The notes below the pieces were generated by a model. The model was not told the origin of the DNA. It ran no database searches and was given only the letters and a program-made list of their open reading frames with translations. Below, piece by piece: positions 1 to 9,765 of a stretch of DNA of 64,000 nt. The DNA comes from Isoetes taiwanensis (taxonomy: Eukaryota; Streptophyta; Lycopodiopsida; Isoetales; Isoetaceae), in NCBI GenBank assembly GCA_021234155.1, contig JAJEKV010000071.1, positions 5,332,483 to 5,396,482 on the forward strand, given 5' to 3'. The position numbers and the translations under genes are program-made. Every line of letters begins with the position of its first letter. Position 1 is the stretch's first letter.

Positions 1-2348
1 TTAAAGAATACTATAACAATGCTTGAATCTGCTTTGAAATTAAGAGTAACAAGAGTTTTTTCAATTTCAATGGAAAATTTGAGAATTCACAGAAACTATT
101 AAATATACTGCATTTTCTGTTGGGTTAAAGGGCAACGTGGGGCCGCTCGCACAAGGACACAGTAACCTGCACACACAACTACATTATTATAACCTGTAAC
201 TTATAAAAGGAATTTAACATATTTATTTGAAGCATCTTTTCTCAAAGTGATATATAAAAAATGCATGGGTCTAAAAAAGCCACTTTGATGTTGTCACACT
301 TTCTAAAATAGAGTACAGGAGACAATGGACCAATAAAATATTGAACTATAGGCCAAACTGCAATACAAACAATGCAGCCACGTTGTAAAGCGACTGGCAG
401 CAGGCAAAAGCAAAGCCATGTCAATCACTTATGACAACCATAAGATCGAGAATGAAATGCTCTTTAGTGCAACGGAAGAGCTTATGTGTCAAACTGAACT
501 AAGACCCAAGTCTAACAGAGGCAAAAAGAAGAGGGACAAGAGCTCGCTATACCCTACTTGAAATAGACATGTCTATTAAAGGAGTGGCGTGTCTCTTGAA
601 GGAAGAACATAACGAAAAGAATTCTTCAGTATTTAAGATGGAATAAAGCCATAACAAGAACCTAATCCAACAGAGGAACACGTTGACCTTCTCTTTGACT
701 AATGCAAAAGTGTTTTTCATCAAATTGGTCCAATGATATTAATGACCATACTAGCAAGCTTTGAACAAGCTGATAAAACTTCAGATTACTTCAACCGGAT
801 GATTCCAAAGTCACTATTCATTTGGCAAGAAAGTTTCTCCAAACTTTAGTTATCGTGGATTTCTATATAAGTAGAACATGGGGACTTAAGCCTAGACCAT
901 TAAACTCTCGAGCCGGGAAAACATACTTTACTTCCCATAAAGTTTCATAAAACCATCAAATGGTGAAGTTTATGCTTGTACAAAGTCCGTGAACTACAAG
1001 ACAGGTTGACCTATACGGAGGAAGTTGAATAGAGTCTTAAATAAAATGGCCAAGAGCCTAACCGGCAGTTTAAATACATGCTTCTCGCAAGAATCGCCAA
1101 AGATATCCAGAAGAACAAGAACTTGTTGCCACATTCATAATAGGGAGAATTGTTTTAAGCAGCATTCACTTGCCCAATTGCTTATGCAGGAAACAACTAC
1201 CTTCTACTTAGCATTAAGAAAGATAGCAACAAAGACATAAAATATCTTACATTCATTAACAAGATTCATTAACGAGGACAAATCTATCTTCATCATCATG
1301 AAATGCCCCCTTCAGATTTAAAAGTCATTTACCAGTTCTTCACTGTCTCTCACCCCAATGAATTCGCTCTTCTTGTCTGAACCAGTAACAACAGTGGCAT
1401 CTGTGTACAAGCTGTAGCATGTTGGTCAAGTAAAAAAAAAAATGAAATACAAACATTCGAGTTTACCAGTGAAGGAAATCCAATCCAACTGGAAGGTAAA
1501 CCACCACAAAGAGAAGGAAAAGTTGATAGTGCCGGATTTGAATAATCAGAAAGATCAGATGAACAATGCCTGGCTATGGTGGTCAGTTACAGACGCCGCC
1601 TATGGTGTTGCTAACGAAGCCTTCATCGTCGTGTGCGCAGCCCTAATTAGAACCCTAGATAATCTAAATGGCAGTTTCCACATCAACAGGTGGCAATTCC
1701 ACATCAGCGAGTGGCAATTCCAACATCCACCAATGGTAACGGCGCCGCAAATGGCGACCCTCCCCTAATAGCTCCAAAATGTTGTTTAGTAAGCAACATC
1801 CTGTATCCGAGCTTTTATTTATCTTCGTTTGGTCTATTGTCACTAACCATAGAAGCCTATTGAGAGTAACTATCATGACCAAGCCATTAAACTATGCCTT
1901 TGCTATGGGATAGCATTCAGAAGTTAAAGTGGTCAGGTGTAATAGAAAGTGGTGTTTGATACTCAATATGAAAATTAGCTCCATGAAATATACAATATGC
2001 ATGAAGGGCATGAAGCATTGGATGTGTTCTTTAAGAAATAAATTGTAGCTGCAAGTTTGAGGGGAGGCTATGATGAGTCTATTGCAGAAAATACTTGGGC
2101 AAAACTTATCTGTGAGATGATGGTTGGTAAGAATGAAGTGCACATTTTTCTCGATATTGGAAAATAAAGAATAGATTACCAACAAATATAAAAGAAACTT
2201 TGATATAATATAACAAAAACATGGACTTACAATTGGTTGTGTTAGATATTGCCTTCTCAACTTTGTTAATACATACAACATTTACAAGCGCAAGTCAATT
2301 ATGGAAATGTGCCAAGCAAACCTGGATGCTGATTTTTTTCCTATTTTT
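1..2348. other. Left flank without a convincing gene
   Basis: About 2.3 kb outside the inverted-repeat unit. Two places look coding-like. One is the short minus exon listed separately. The other is a plus-strand stretch near 1672-1790 that starts MAVSTSTGGNSTSASG and, after a frame slip at about 1728, continues with a Gly/Asn/Ala-rich run. The latter resembles the low-complexity N-terminus of a plant protein, but nothing further supports it. A short open stretch at 2060-2160 (plus) is also weakly coding-like. I recognise no product, RNA gene or repeat here. Confidence 0.4.
1318..1411 (-). other. Possible terminal exon of an unrecognised gene
   Basis: On the minus strand a strong 3' splice site (pyrimidine tract then CTACAG just above 1411) is followed by an open frame of about 30 codons. 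It reads LYTDATVVTGSDKKSEF, then an acidic segment ending in NDF and a TAA at 1318-1320. It has the composition of a real C-terminal exon. I do not recognise the family and no upstream exon was identified, so this is a weak call. Confidence 0.25.
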
Positions 2349-2520
2349 GGGTTGCCCCTAGGGGGGCAAACCCTTGTTTATGTGGGTTTATGGCATATCC
2401 TAGGTATATGCTAGAATATACCTAGGATATGCTGATGACTGCTCCAAACCTACTATTCGCTGTAAACTCTCGGTCACCTGCGTTCTGGATCCAGGATGCT
2501 CCAACCGAGTAACTGGCAGG
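2349..2520 (+). repeat. Left terminal inverted repeat candidate
   Basis: Begins GGGTTGCCCCTAGGGGGG and contains a strong hairpin at about 2393-2436, with arms GCATATCCTAGGTATAT and its complement around a 6 bp loop. The first ~125 bp match the right copy closely. A second shared block, CCAACCGAGTAACTGGCAGG at 2501-2520, matches the right copy near 17033-17050. The end motif CCCCTAGGGG is itself palindromic. Confidence 0.65.
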
Positions 2521-2580
2521 GCAGACCGAAGATTTTCCTTTCTAAATTGATGTAGCCCGTGGAGCTGGTCTGTTACCCGT

Positions 2581-2649
2581 GGAGCTGATGTGGGATTTGA
2601 AACTAATGTCTTTAAGAAGGAGAAGGTTTCACTTGCCGGGCATGATGAG
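2581..2649 (+). pseudogene. Ketol-acid reductoisomerase N-terminal exon fragment
   Basis: An open stretch reads GADVGFETNVFKKEKVSLAG then HDE. This matches the start of the mature plastid acetohydroxyacid isomeroreductase (KARI, EC 1.1.1.86, branched-chain amino acid synthesis), just after the transit peptide. It stops at a donor-like GTATTG at 2650. The Rossmann-fold exon with the GxGSQGPA-type motif that should follow was not found. The matching C-terminal exons lie 10 kb away at 12795-13170, so this is one half of a split or rearranged copy, not a working gene. Confidence 0.7.
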
Positions 2650-3639
2650 GTATTGGGTTAAGCATTTGAGTTGCAATGTCGTATCTGGTTTATATTTTAC
2701 ATGCATAAGATTTGCTAAATTGAAGGGTTGCATGCAGTTGGTCAGCTCGGGGTTATCTCACCAGCTGAAGATTGTCGTAGACCCAAGTGGAATCTCGCAG
2801 ACGTTAACGTAGCCTTTTTTTCTTCAAGAGCAGTTAAGCTATTCAAATTTCTAGGATTTTCAATGGATAAAAGGCCTTCGGTTCAATTGCAGTCCCAATG
2901 TGACACTGACCAGGCTAGCAGGTGAATCAGCTTACTCATTTGGAGCAGCTTTATGTAAACACAGCTAAATCTTTTCGTAGAGTTGTCTTCCAAAAGCAAA
3001 TCTCACAAGGAGACCTTTCTAGACATTTCCTCTGATGGTTTATGGTAAGACCTGGTTATCTTGGTATTCACCTTCCAGGTTTTTAATGGGGCAATTCAGG
3101 GTGTCCTCTCACTGGAGGGATGTGTTAAAAGATCCTAGCTAGGAGGATAGGAAATGCACTTTTTATAATTTCGATATGGTGGATTCTTGAGGAATATTAT
3201 TCCCTGAAATGTGCATCTTTATTTTTTCATAAGCTTTGTCAAAGACGAATGAGCGTTTTCAAAGATAGAAACGTCATCAGCTCAAGAGGCCCAAGGGCAA
3301 ACAGAGATTTTTTTGTTCTTCCGTTGTAAATGAAACAGTTACAGAAAAATGGAATGATGGAAGGAAATATCATATGGGGTTGACATTAGCTACATATAAG
3401 AAAGTAAAATGGCACCAAAACAGCACATTTTTAGCTCTAAGCGTGACTAGAAAAATAGGCGTTTATAGTGAGATAATTGTGAAGATTAAAAAGAAAACAA
3501 TGTTGCATATAGTTTCTATCCTTGATGAGGGCAATGAGGTAGCTACAAAGCTATCATGTATGTTTATCTTTCCTTGAATGTCCATATGTCAGTTATCTAA
3601 TCTATAAGGGCTGATTGTGGCCTTTGGTGCTTGTTTCAG
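2650..3639. other. Spacer with unassigned open stretches
   Basis: Between the KARI fragment and the RFC1 exons. A plus-strand open frame at 2728-2925 (…LADVNVAFFSSRAVKLFKFL…), continuing in another frame to about 3010 (QVNQLTHLEQLYVNTAKSF), looks coding but I do not recognise it. A second open frame at 3374-3577 is of unknown value. No RFC1 AAA+ or BRCT sequence is visible here, so the RFC1 copy is 5'-truncated. Confidence 0.35.
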
Positions 3640-5011
3640 GTTAATGGGTTTCCAAGGGAGTAAACTGCGTTTTGATGAAACAATTGATCTAGCTATGTCA
3701 GATCTTGACCTGATTCCGCTCATTGTTCAGGTATAGAAAGTAGCTAAATAGGTTTATGAGTTGGTTTGTATGGTTTGGTGCCATATGTCATTCTAATTAC
3801 GTAAAACATCGGGAGAATTACGAATTATCGTCCTAGTGAGTCCGGTCATGATGAAACAGTTCGGATGGATATAGTGGCGTGCCTTCTTTGCAAGTATTGC
3901 TCATGGTGATATTGTAAATGTTCAAATTCGTAGATACCGCCCGATGGCGACATGCGCAGATTAGGAGCTTTCATGTCTTCATTAATTCCGTGAGTATGAC
4001 CGGTTTTTGTATTTCCCTTCTAAGCGTATCCATGTGTTTTCAGCTGACACTGTAGTATGCCGTTTCTTTTTCGGTGCTCCTCTTGTGCATGGTCAAAGAG
4101 AAGTGCTTGTACAGGTATAAAGCGATGAAGTTTAGAGCTGCCATGCTTCCTAGTTGCTTAGGAGAATGATACTTGGATTTTAGATGACATAATGCCATAT
4201 TAGCCAATATTTAGGGGTCTCAAATCCTCATCCGAAAAAGATAAATTTTTCTTTGGATAGTAAGAAAGTGAGCATGTAACATTAAGGTACTCAGTTTTAG
4301 TTTTTTTTGGTCGAATGACGAGTTGTTCTCACCTTAAAATGATTTGGCAGATTTGCTTTTTTTTGGCAATATATATGTGAATGAATCGGTTCTGTGTCTT
4401 ATGCCAAAGTAATTTTTATGAGGAAACAAGACACAGGAAGACAGTTTGATTCAAGTTTGGTTCGTTTCTCATGAAAACATGGGCTGAAATTTTGTCTTGA
4501 GAATAGTTCGGTGTCGATTGACATAACATTCGTAATGGGGATCTGGCTGATTGGCTAGTGTTTTTGTAGGGAGAATGTAATTTTAACAGATTTGGTGGTG
4601 GTTTGGCAAGAACTCTTCTTGGGCAAAAAAGAAGCGGCTGCTTGAAGATGTTCTCATTCATGTTCTTGCATCCCGCACATGTGAACCTACACGGTAAACA
4701 ATTGCAGACTGTACCCCATATGTTGAAGTTCTGCTCTTGCTAATGAGCTTACTAAATATGCCTGCACAGGGAAACGTTGCGTATGGATTATCTTTCTCTG
4801 TTGTCCTTGGAGCTGACTTTGCCCTTGAAGAAAAATAGCAAGGTTAGGTTTAATAGGTTGAAGTTACAGATCTCTTTCCTTTTGCTTAGATGATGTCAAT
4901 AACGACTTCATATTTCATAATGAAGCAGTGGAAGAGATTGTTGATATGATGGATCAATATTCTTTGACCCAAGAAGATATCGAATTTATTCTTGATGTTA
5001 CAAAGTTTCAG
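3640..5011 (+). pseudogene. RFC1: RFC1 (replication factor C large subunit) C-terminal exons, partial
   Basis: Six consecutive exon-like blocks with splice-like borders spell the C-terminal domain of plant RFC1, the clamp-loader large subunit. They are 3640-3730 (LMGFQGSKLRFDETIDLAMS, ending LIPLIVQ), about 3812-3989 (NYRPSESGHDE, then GDIVNVQIRRYR and GAFMSSLIP), 4044-4114 (LVHGQREVLVQ), 4570-4693 (NFNRFGG, then EDVLIHVLASR), 4770-4842 (RETLRMDYLSLL) and 4890-5011 (EAVEEIVDMMDQYSLTQEDI). Most introns are GT-AG. The BRCT and AAA+ parts are missing. Block 4 has a 1 bp loss at the GGW codons. Block 2 loses frame exactly where CAG, TGG, CAG, CTG codons are expected. The last 25 bp of exon 6 and its donor site are duplicated at 5021-5045. 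It is a captured or truncated gene segment that keeps its introns. Confidence 0.8.
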
Positions 5012-5279
5012 GTACTCTATTCTTGATATTACAAAGTTTCAGGTGCAGGTTGAGTCGTTAGGTTGTTAACTTCCAAAGATTATAAATGTAACAGAAAGCT
5101 TACCCTTTTGATTGGTTTACTTATTTGTGATGGGTGTAAAATCGCTAGTGGGGTACAACTTTTGGCGAAGCGTTTAAGCACTTTAAGTGCTGAAACTCGC
5201 GGACGTCGAAGCCCGTCACGCCCTTCTCCCTCCTTTTCCCCTGGGCGCGAAAACTCAGATCAGTGTTTCACTGTTGACG

Positions 5280-7931
5280 ATGGAGGCATGGAGCGCGGAT
5301 GATTTTCACACCATCAGAGGTCTGTGCAATTCGGGGGTGAAGCCCCACGAGGAAGAAGCTTGGTTGGAAAATAATGTCACGGATCGAGATTGGGATTCTG
5401 TTTGGACAAAGAAGTTGAACAAGGGAAAGATAAAATGGCACTGTGCAAAGGATCATCTTCAAGAGAAGTTGGAAACACTCACGAAAAATCTACAAGAATT
5501 GTCACAACAAAGAAGTAAGAAAGCAAGCTGGCCCTTGCTTTTGCGTTTGAAAATGCACTAGATCAATACTTGCACGAGGAACACAAAGTAAATCGGGCTG
5601 CATTTTCTTTGGCAATGTCAAAGATACCACAACAATAGACAAGTAAAAACAGAGAGGATGTTGTAGCACATGTTAGGAAAACTGAAATGAAGGCAAAGCC
5701 AAAGGTGGCGAAATTTGGATCAAATGAGGTCGGTGCATGTGTGATGAAAACATAAAACCTTAGAGAATGCAAGATCTGGGGAGATTGGAAAATCAGTTTT
5801 ACTTATCACAAAGAATCGGAAGCAAGAGGGAAGTGAGCTGAAAGGCAATGAGAAGGCCTCAATTACGAGAAAATGATGTTGGAAGAGGCTGAAAACTAGT
5901 TTAAGACAAGGCCACAAATGATTTGGCTACAAAGCGGGAGGAGTTCAAGCTTAATCCAACATGTGAGTTGGAGGGAAATTAAAGATTTGGAGCAGGTGTC
6001 CCGGATGGAAACTTGGCACGGGAACAAGGTACAAAAAGCAATGAACCCTACATCCGTTAATGAGCGGTCAAACGTAAACTCAAACTTGAGGAGGAGTTAA
6101 AAGTTCTCAAGAAGAAAGCAGAGACTTCTGCATTTCTACATAAACAATTTGTGGAAGCTGAAAATGGATACTCCTGCAACATTTAGCATCTCTACTATTA
6201 TACGAGATAAGTTGCTAGTGGAAGATTCATTTTATACATGTTCGGCATGTGGTCTGGAATTCACTAAAGCTTACAGGTTAAGTTTAGCACTGAATTGCCA
6301 ACATGAGTATCATATAGCTTGTTGTTCATTGTTGAGAGGAGGACAATGTATTCATGGTTGCCCTGGAAAGGTGCCAGAGGGTGTATTTGTGAGCTAGGTT
6401 TTGGCCATGTTGCGGGTGCTTCAAATAGTACACCAAAAAAGGATGTGTTAATCCGTCCGCAAGTGAGGTCTCACCGTTGAGGGTTCAAAGAAGGACAATG
6501 GTGCCATTTGAAGATGCACAACACCGCAAAGTCCTATAGGAGTCACATCAATTGGAGTGATTTGATTGCAACAGCAGAACCACCACCACCAGTCCAAGAA
6601 GCTGTCCAAGAAGCTATAGAAGAAGCTGTAAACACAGCACCAGTTGTGGAAAAAACAACAGACCCGATTGTACACACTGAAGCACCTAAGGAAGTCGAGG
6701 GAGTAATTCCATCGGATGAGGGCAACTTGGCTGAATATTTGCAGAAAGGAAAGGGCAGAAGAACAAAGAGGGGTAAGCTGGAGGATAGCAAAGTAGTTGT
6801 TCAGGCTACAAGAAAGAGAACAAGAAGTAGCTATGCAAAAGATGCAGGAAGCAGTCTCAATCATGACACCACACATATCGAAGTGTGTTCTGAAGAAAAT
6901 GCAGAATCAGGCCCTCAAGTTTCAGGTGAGCCTGATCTTCAACAAGTGATTGCTGCCATTAATAACCCTGGAAAGGGGGTATGGGCATTGTTGGGCAAGG
7001 CCACAACTTAGTGTTGATTAAAACATTGAATATTATTGATTTTCTTTTGTTGCATTCTTTGTAGGATTACCAGTTCATTCGTTAGGTCGAGAATCCCCTT
7101 TGTTGATACGTAGAAAGGTTTCCACATTCAACCCATTTTTTTCATTTTCATTTTCATCTATTTATTCATGTAGTAATTCTGTTGTGTAGGTATTCGGGAT
7201 GTTCCAACGTACTAAATATTGATTTGCCAGCCAAAGATAAACTCATTGTCTTGGATTTAAATGGTGTGTTGGTAAAAACATTTGGTGCAAATGAACACAT
7301 ACGCTTGGAAGCAGGATTGACAATGACATACACTAGCGTAAAGAAAGTGATATTCGGACCCGAATGGTGTTCTTCTTGAAGACTTTTTACGAAGTGTTGT
7401 GTTGGTATATGGTCATCAATGCAACTCTCAATGTGGAAGATGTGCCAAGTACTATGTCAGATTTGAGGGATGATTTGAATTTGTATGGGGGCGGGGAAAA
7501 ATGTGTGTGCAGACCGGTTTTCACCACCCTAACAAACCCGGGTCGTCAATCATGATGAAGCCACTTGGGAAAATATATGAGTCATACCCAAGATTTCGGG
7601 TAAGACTTTTGCTTCTTGATGATTCATTGTACAAGTCTTACCTTAGCAAACCACGGAAATTTCTGCGGTTTTGTGATTCAAGATGGATGTCCATGATGAA
7701 GTGCTACCAGTACTCACCCCAAAGATAGAAGAAATACTACAGGCCAAGACTGAGGAAGAAATGAAGTTACTGGTGAAGAATACACATAGATGGAAGCCTT
7801 GGCCTAAGACAGATAGAAAGATTATGAAGCTATGCTTGGAAAGACTTTCTGGAAAACAGTTGCAGTTCTGCAGGTTTGTGAAGGAGGAATTGGAGAAGGT
7901 TTATGGTGATGACGCTTGTCATTCTCCATGA
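5280..7931 (+). pseudogene. Decayed NIF/FCP1-type HAD phosphatase-like gene
   Basis: The likely start is ATG 5280 (MEAWSADDFHTIRGL), leading into a Lys/Glu-rich, coiled-coil-like region to about 5760 broken by frame slips and a stop near 5637. A Cys/His cluster at 6225-6380 (CSACGLEF, LNCQHEYHIACC, CIHGCPG) suggests a RING- or PHD-like zinc fold. An acidic/basic low-complexity exon follows (6508-7011). After an intron, the HAD motifs appear: DLNGVL (about 7255), GIWSSM in another frame (about 7410), and LLLDDSLYKSYL (about 7615). A charged C-terminus follows (7683-7931). These are the order and motifs of plant NIF-like HAD proteins, whose first motif is DxN rather than DxDx. At least four frame breaks make it a pseudogene unless they are sequencing errors. 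The minus-strand gene at 18947-19800 has the same motif set. Confidence 0.6.
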
Positions 7932-8634
7932 TTATTGGTCTGTTTGTCATTTATTTAGGCCAAGGAATCCTACACTTTTCATGTACCATCTTTATCTTAA
8001 TTTAAGAATGTTTTTGCTATATTGTTTATGTAGTTCAATGCAGACTTGTCTATAAGTTTTTGCTATATTGTTTATATATACTTCAATGCTGACTGAAAGG
8101 GATGCTTAAAACTTATCAAGTGCTTAAAAAAAAAAATTGCCTGCAAGTGCTATGGTTTGAGTCTTAATGGCAGATACTGCTTATTGTCTTGCAGTGACAG
8201 ATACTTTTATGTAGTTGCTTAATGTCATAATGTGCTTACTGTCATGCAGGTAAGGTGCAGTGCTTATTGTTAAGCCATATAAGCTGTTTAAAGGTATTTA
8301 TTTTATTGCATAAGTGCTTTCGTGTGTTCCGGTGCTTACTCACCGCACTTTCTTTGAAAGTGATTAAAATGCTTAGTGTTTGAAACTAATGAAAGAGCTA
8401 GAGCACCTTTGTTACATTCAAGCGAGAATCTGAATGGGTTTGACAGAATTGAACTTCATAAATTTGATAGATAGACAAAAATAACATTTCATAGATGAAG
8501 AAGAAGAGATCTCAATGAAACAAGAAACAAAGTTACAACAAAGTTTGATGGTAAACAAGATTTTTTATAAAAAAAAGGCCATTAGGCCAATGTACAAAAT
8601 TTTTACAAAATTGTTACAAAATTTTGCCACGAGG

Positions 8635-8745
8635 CGTGTCTTCTTCAAAGGGGTGTCTTCTTCAAAGGGGGTTGTCTTCTTCATCAAGGGGGGGGTGTCT
8701 TCTTCAAGGGGGGTGTCTTCTTCAAGGGGTGTCTTCTTCATCTTC
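8635..8745 (+). repeat. Minisatellite, GTGTCTTCTTCAAGGGG unit
   Basis: About six imperfect tandem copies of a 17-23 bp unit GTGTCTTCTTCAAAGGGG, varying in the length of the G run and by an occasional ATC insertion. The short open frames crossing it on both strands are repeat artefacts. Confidence 0.9.
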
Positions 8746-8906
8746 ATACTGCTCAGTATTCATTCTCCATCCGCAACAAATGCAAGCGAAAAATTAAACA
8801 AACGAAGATTAAACAAACGAAAAAAATGAAAACAGGAAACAAATGAAAATTTGCATGTACCTTTAAGGAAAGCCCCCTGAGCTCCTCCAAGTAAGCCTTC
8901 CTGCGT

Positions 8907-8965
8907 CTTCCTCTTCCTCTTCCTCTTCCTCTTCCTCTTCCTCTTCCTCTTCCTCTTCTTCCTCG
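8907..8965 (+). repeat. (CTTCCT)n microsatellite
   Basis: Roughly nine uninterrupted copies of CTTCCT followed by a degenerate TC-rich tail. Simple sequence; no function implied. Confidence 0.95.
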
Positions 8966-9765
8966 GACTCGTCCTCTTCTTCGATTCGCCTATCCATCCC
9001 TCGCATTCACGGTGATATATTCCTCGAATTCATTTTAGATTCCTCATTTTACGATTCCTCATAGGAATCGAGGAAGATGAGGAATCGGAATCCATCACTC
9101 CTCAAGCGGGAGGCGATGGGGAGTGGGCGGGGAGGAGGCGCAGAGTGGGAGGCGGCGTAAGCACCTGGCGAGGCGGGAAGAGTGGAGGGAACACCTCTTC
9201 GGCGGCTTAGTAAGCGCTGAGAGGTGACCTCCGGCCCTCGCTATGTGCTCGCTTCATGCCGGAGGATTGGGAGGATTGGGAGGATTGGCCGGAGTGCGGA
9301 AGGAGGAATTGGCCGAGGCGGATGAATTGGCGGAGAGCTTGTAGGCGGGCGTGAGCTTGTGAAGCCCTCCGCTTAAGTCCACACATGTTTAGGCCAGCGT
9401 CGGTAATACGATAAACCTCACACTTGGCGGAACAATTAATTCGTAACCAGCTGCAATATTTCATCGTATGACTACTCGAATTGACACATGTCACATCAAG
9501 GAAACGCCTTGACAATATAATTTTGCCAAGAATGTTGGGATAGTGATGGTACCAAAATAAATAATTGAACCTTATTCCAATGTCACAAATCTACATTCTT
9601 ATAAACAACAATTCAATCTTCAATTCGAAGTACGTGTCCATGTACACCACCCTTGTGCATCCTCACTATTGTTAATATATAAAAAAATATGTGCTTACAT
9701 GCTTAGGTGCTGGAACAACAAATCACTTGAAAAGAATAACATCAATTTCGTTAAGTGTCAAACAA

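Larger units (their letters stand above)
7932..9765. other. Non-coding spacer with simple repeats
   Basis: AT-rich DNA to about 8500, then two simple-sequence tracts (listed separately), then a GC-rich stretch (9100-9400) with purine-rich runs such as GGATTGGGAGGATTGG repeats. Open frames here are short and low-complexity. I see no gene. The GC-rich part could be the 5' region of an old gene, but there is no direct support. Confidence 0.4.

Noticed and set aside
2349-2520. Left and right inverted repeats as two independent short MITEs
   Set aside because: Not excluded, but similarity is highest at the outward-facing edges and fades inward, which fits the two ends of one element better.
7364-7555. 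Separate small protein between HAD motifs
   Set aside because: It is the wrong frame over the second HAD motif; the adjacent frame gives GIWSSM.
8515-8829. Open frames on both strands over the CTTCTTCAAGGGG repeats
   Set aside because: Low-complexity minisatellite read-through with no independent coding signal.
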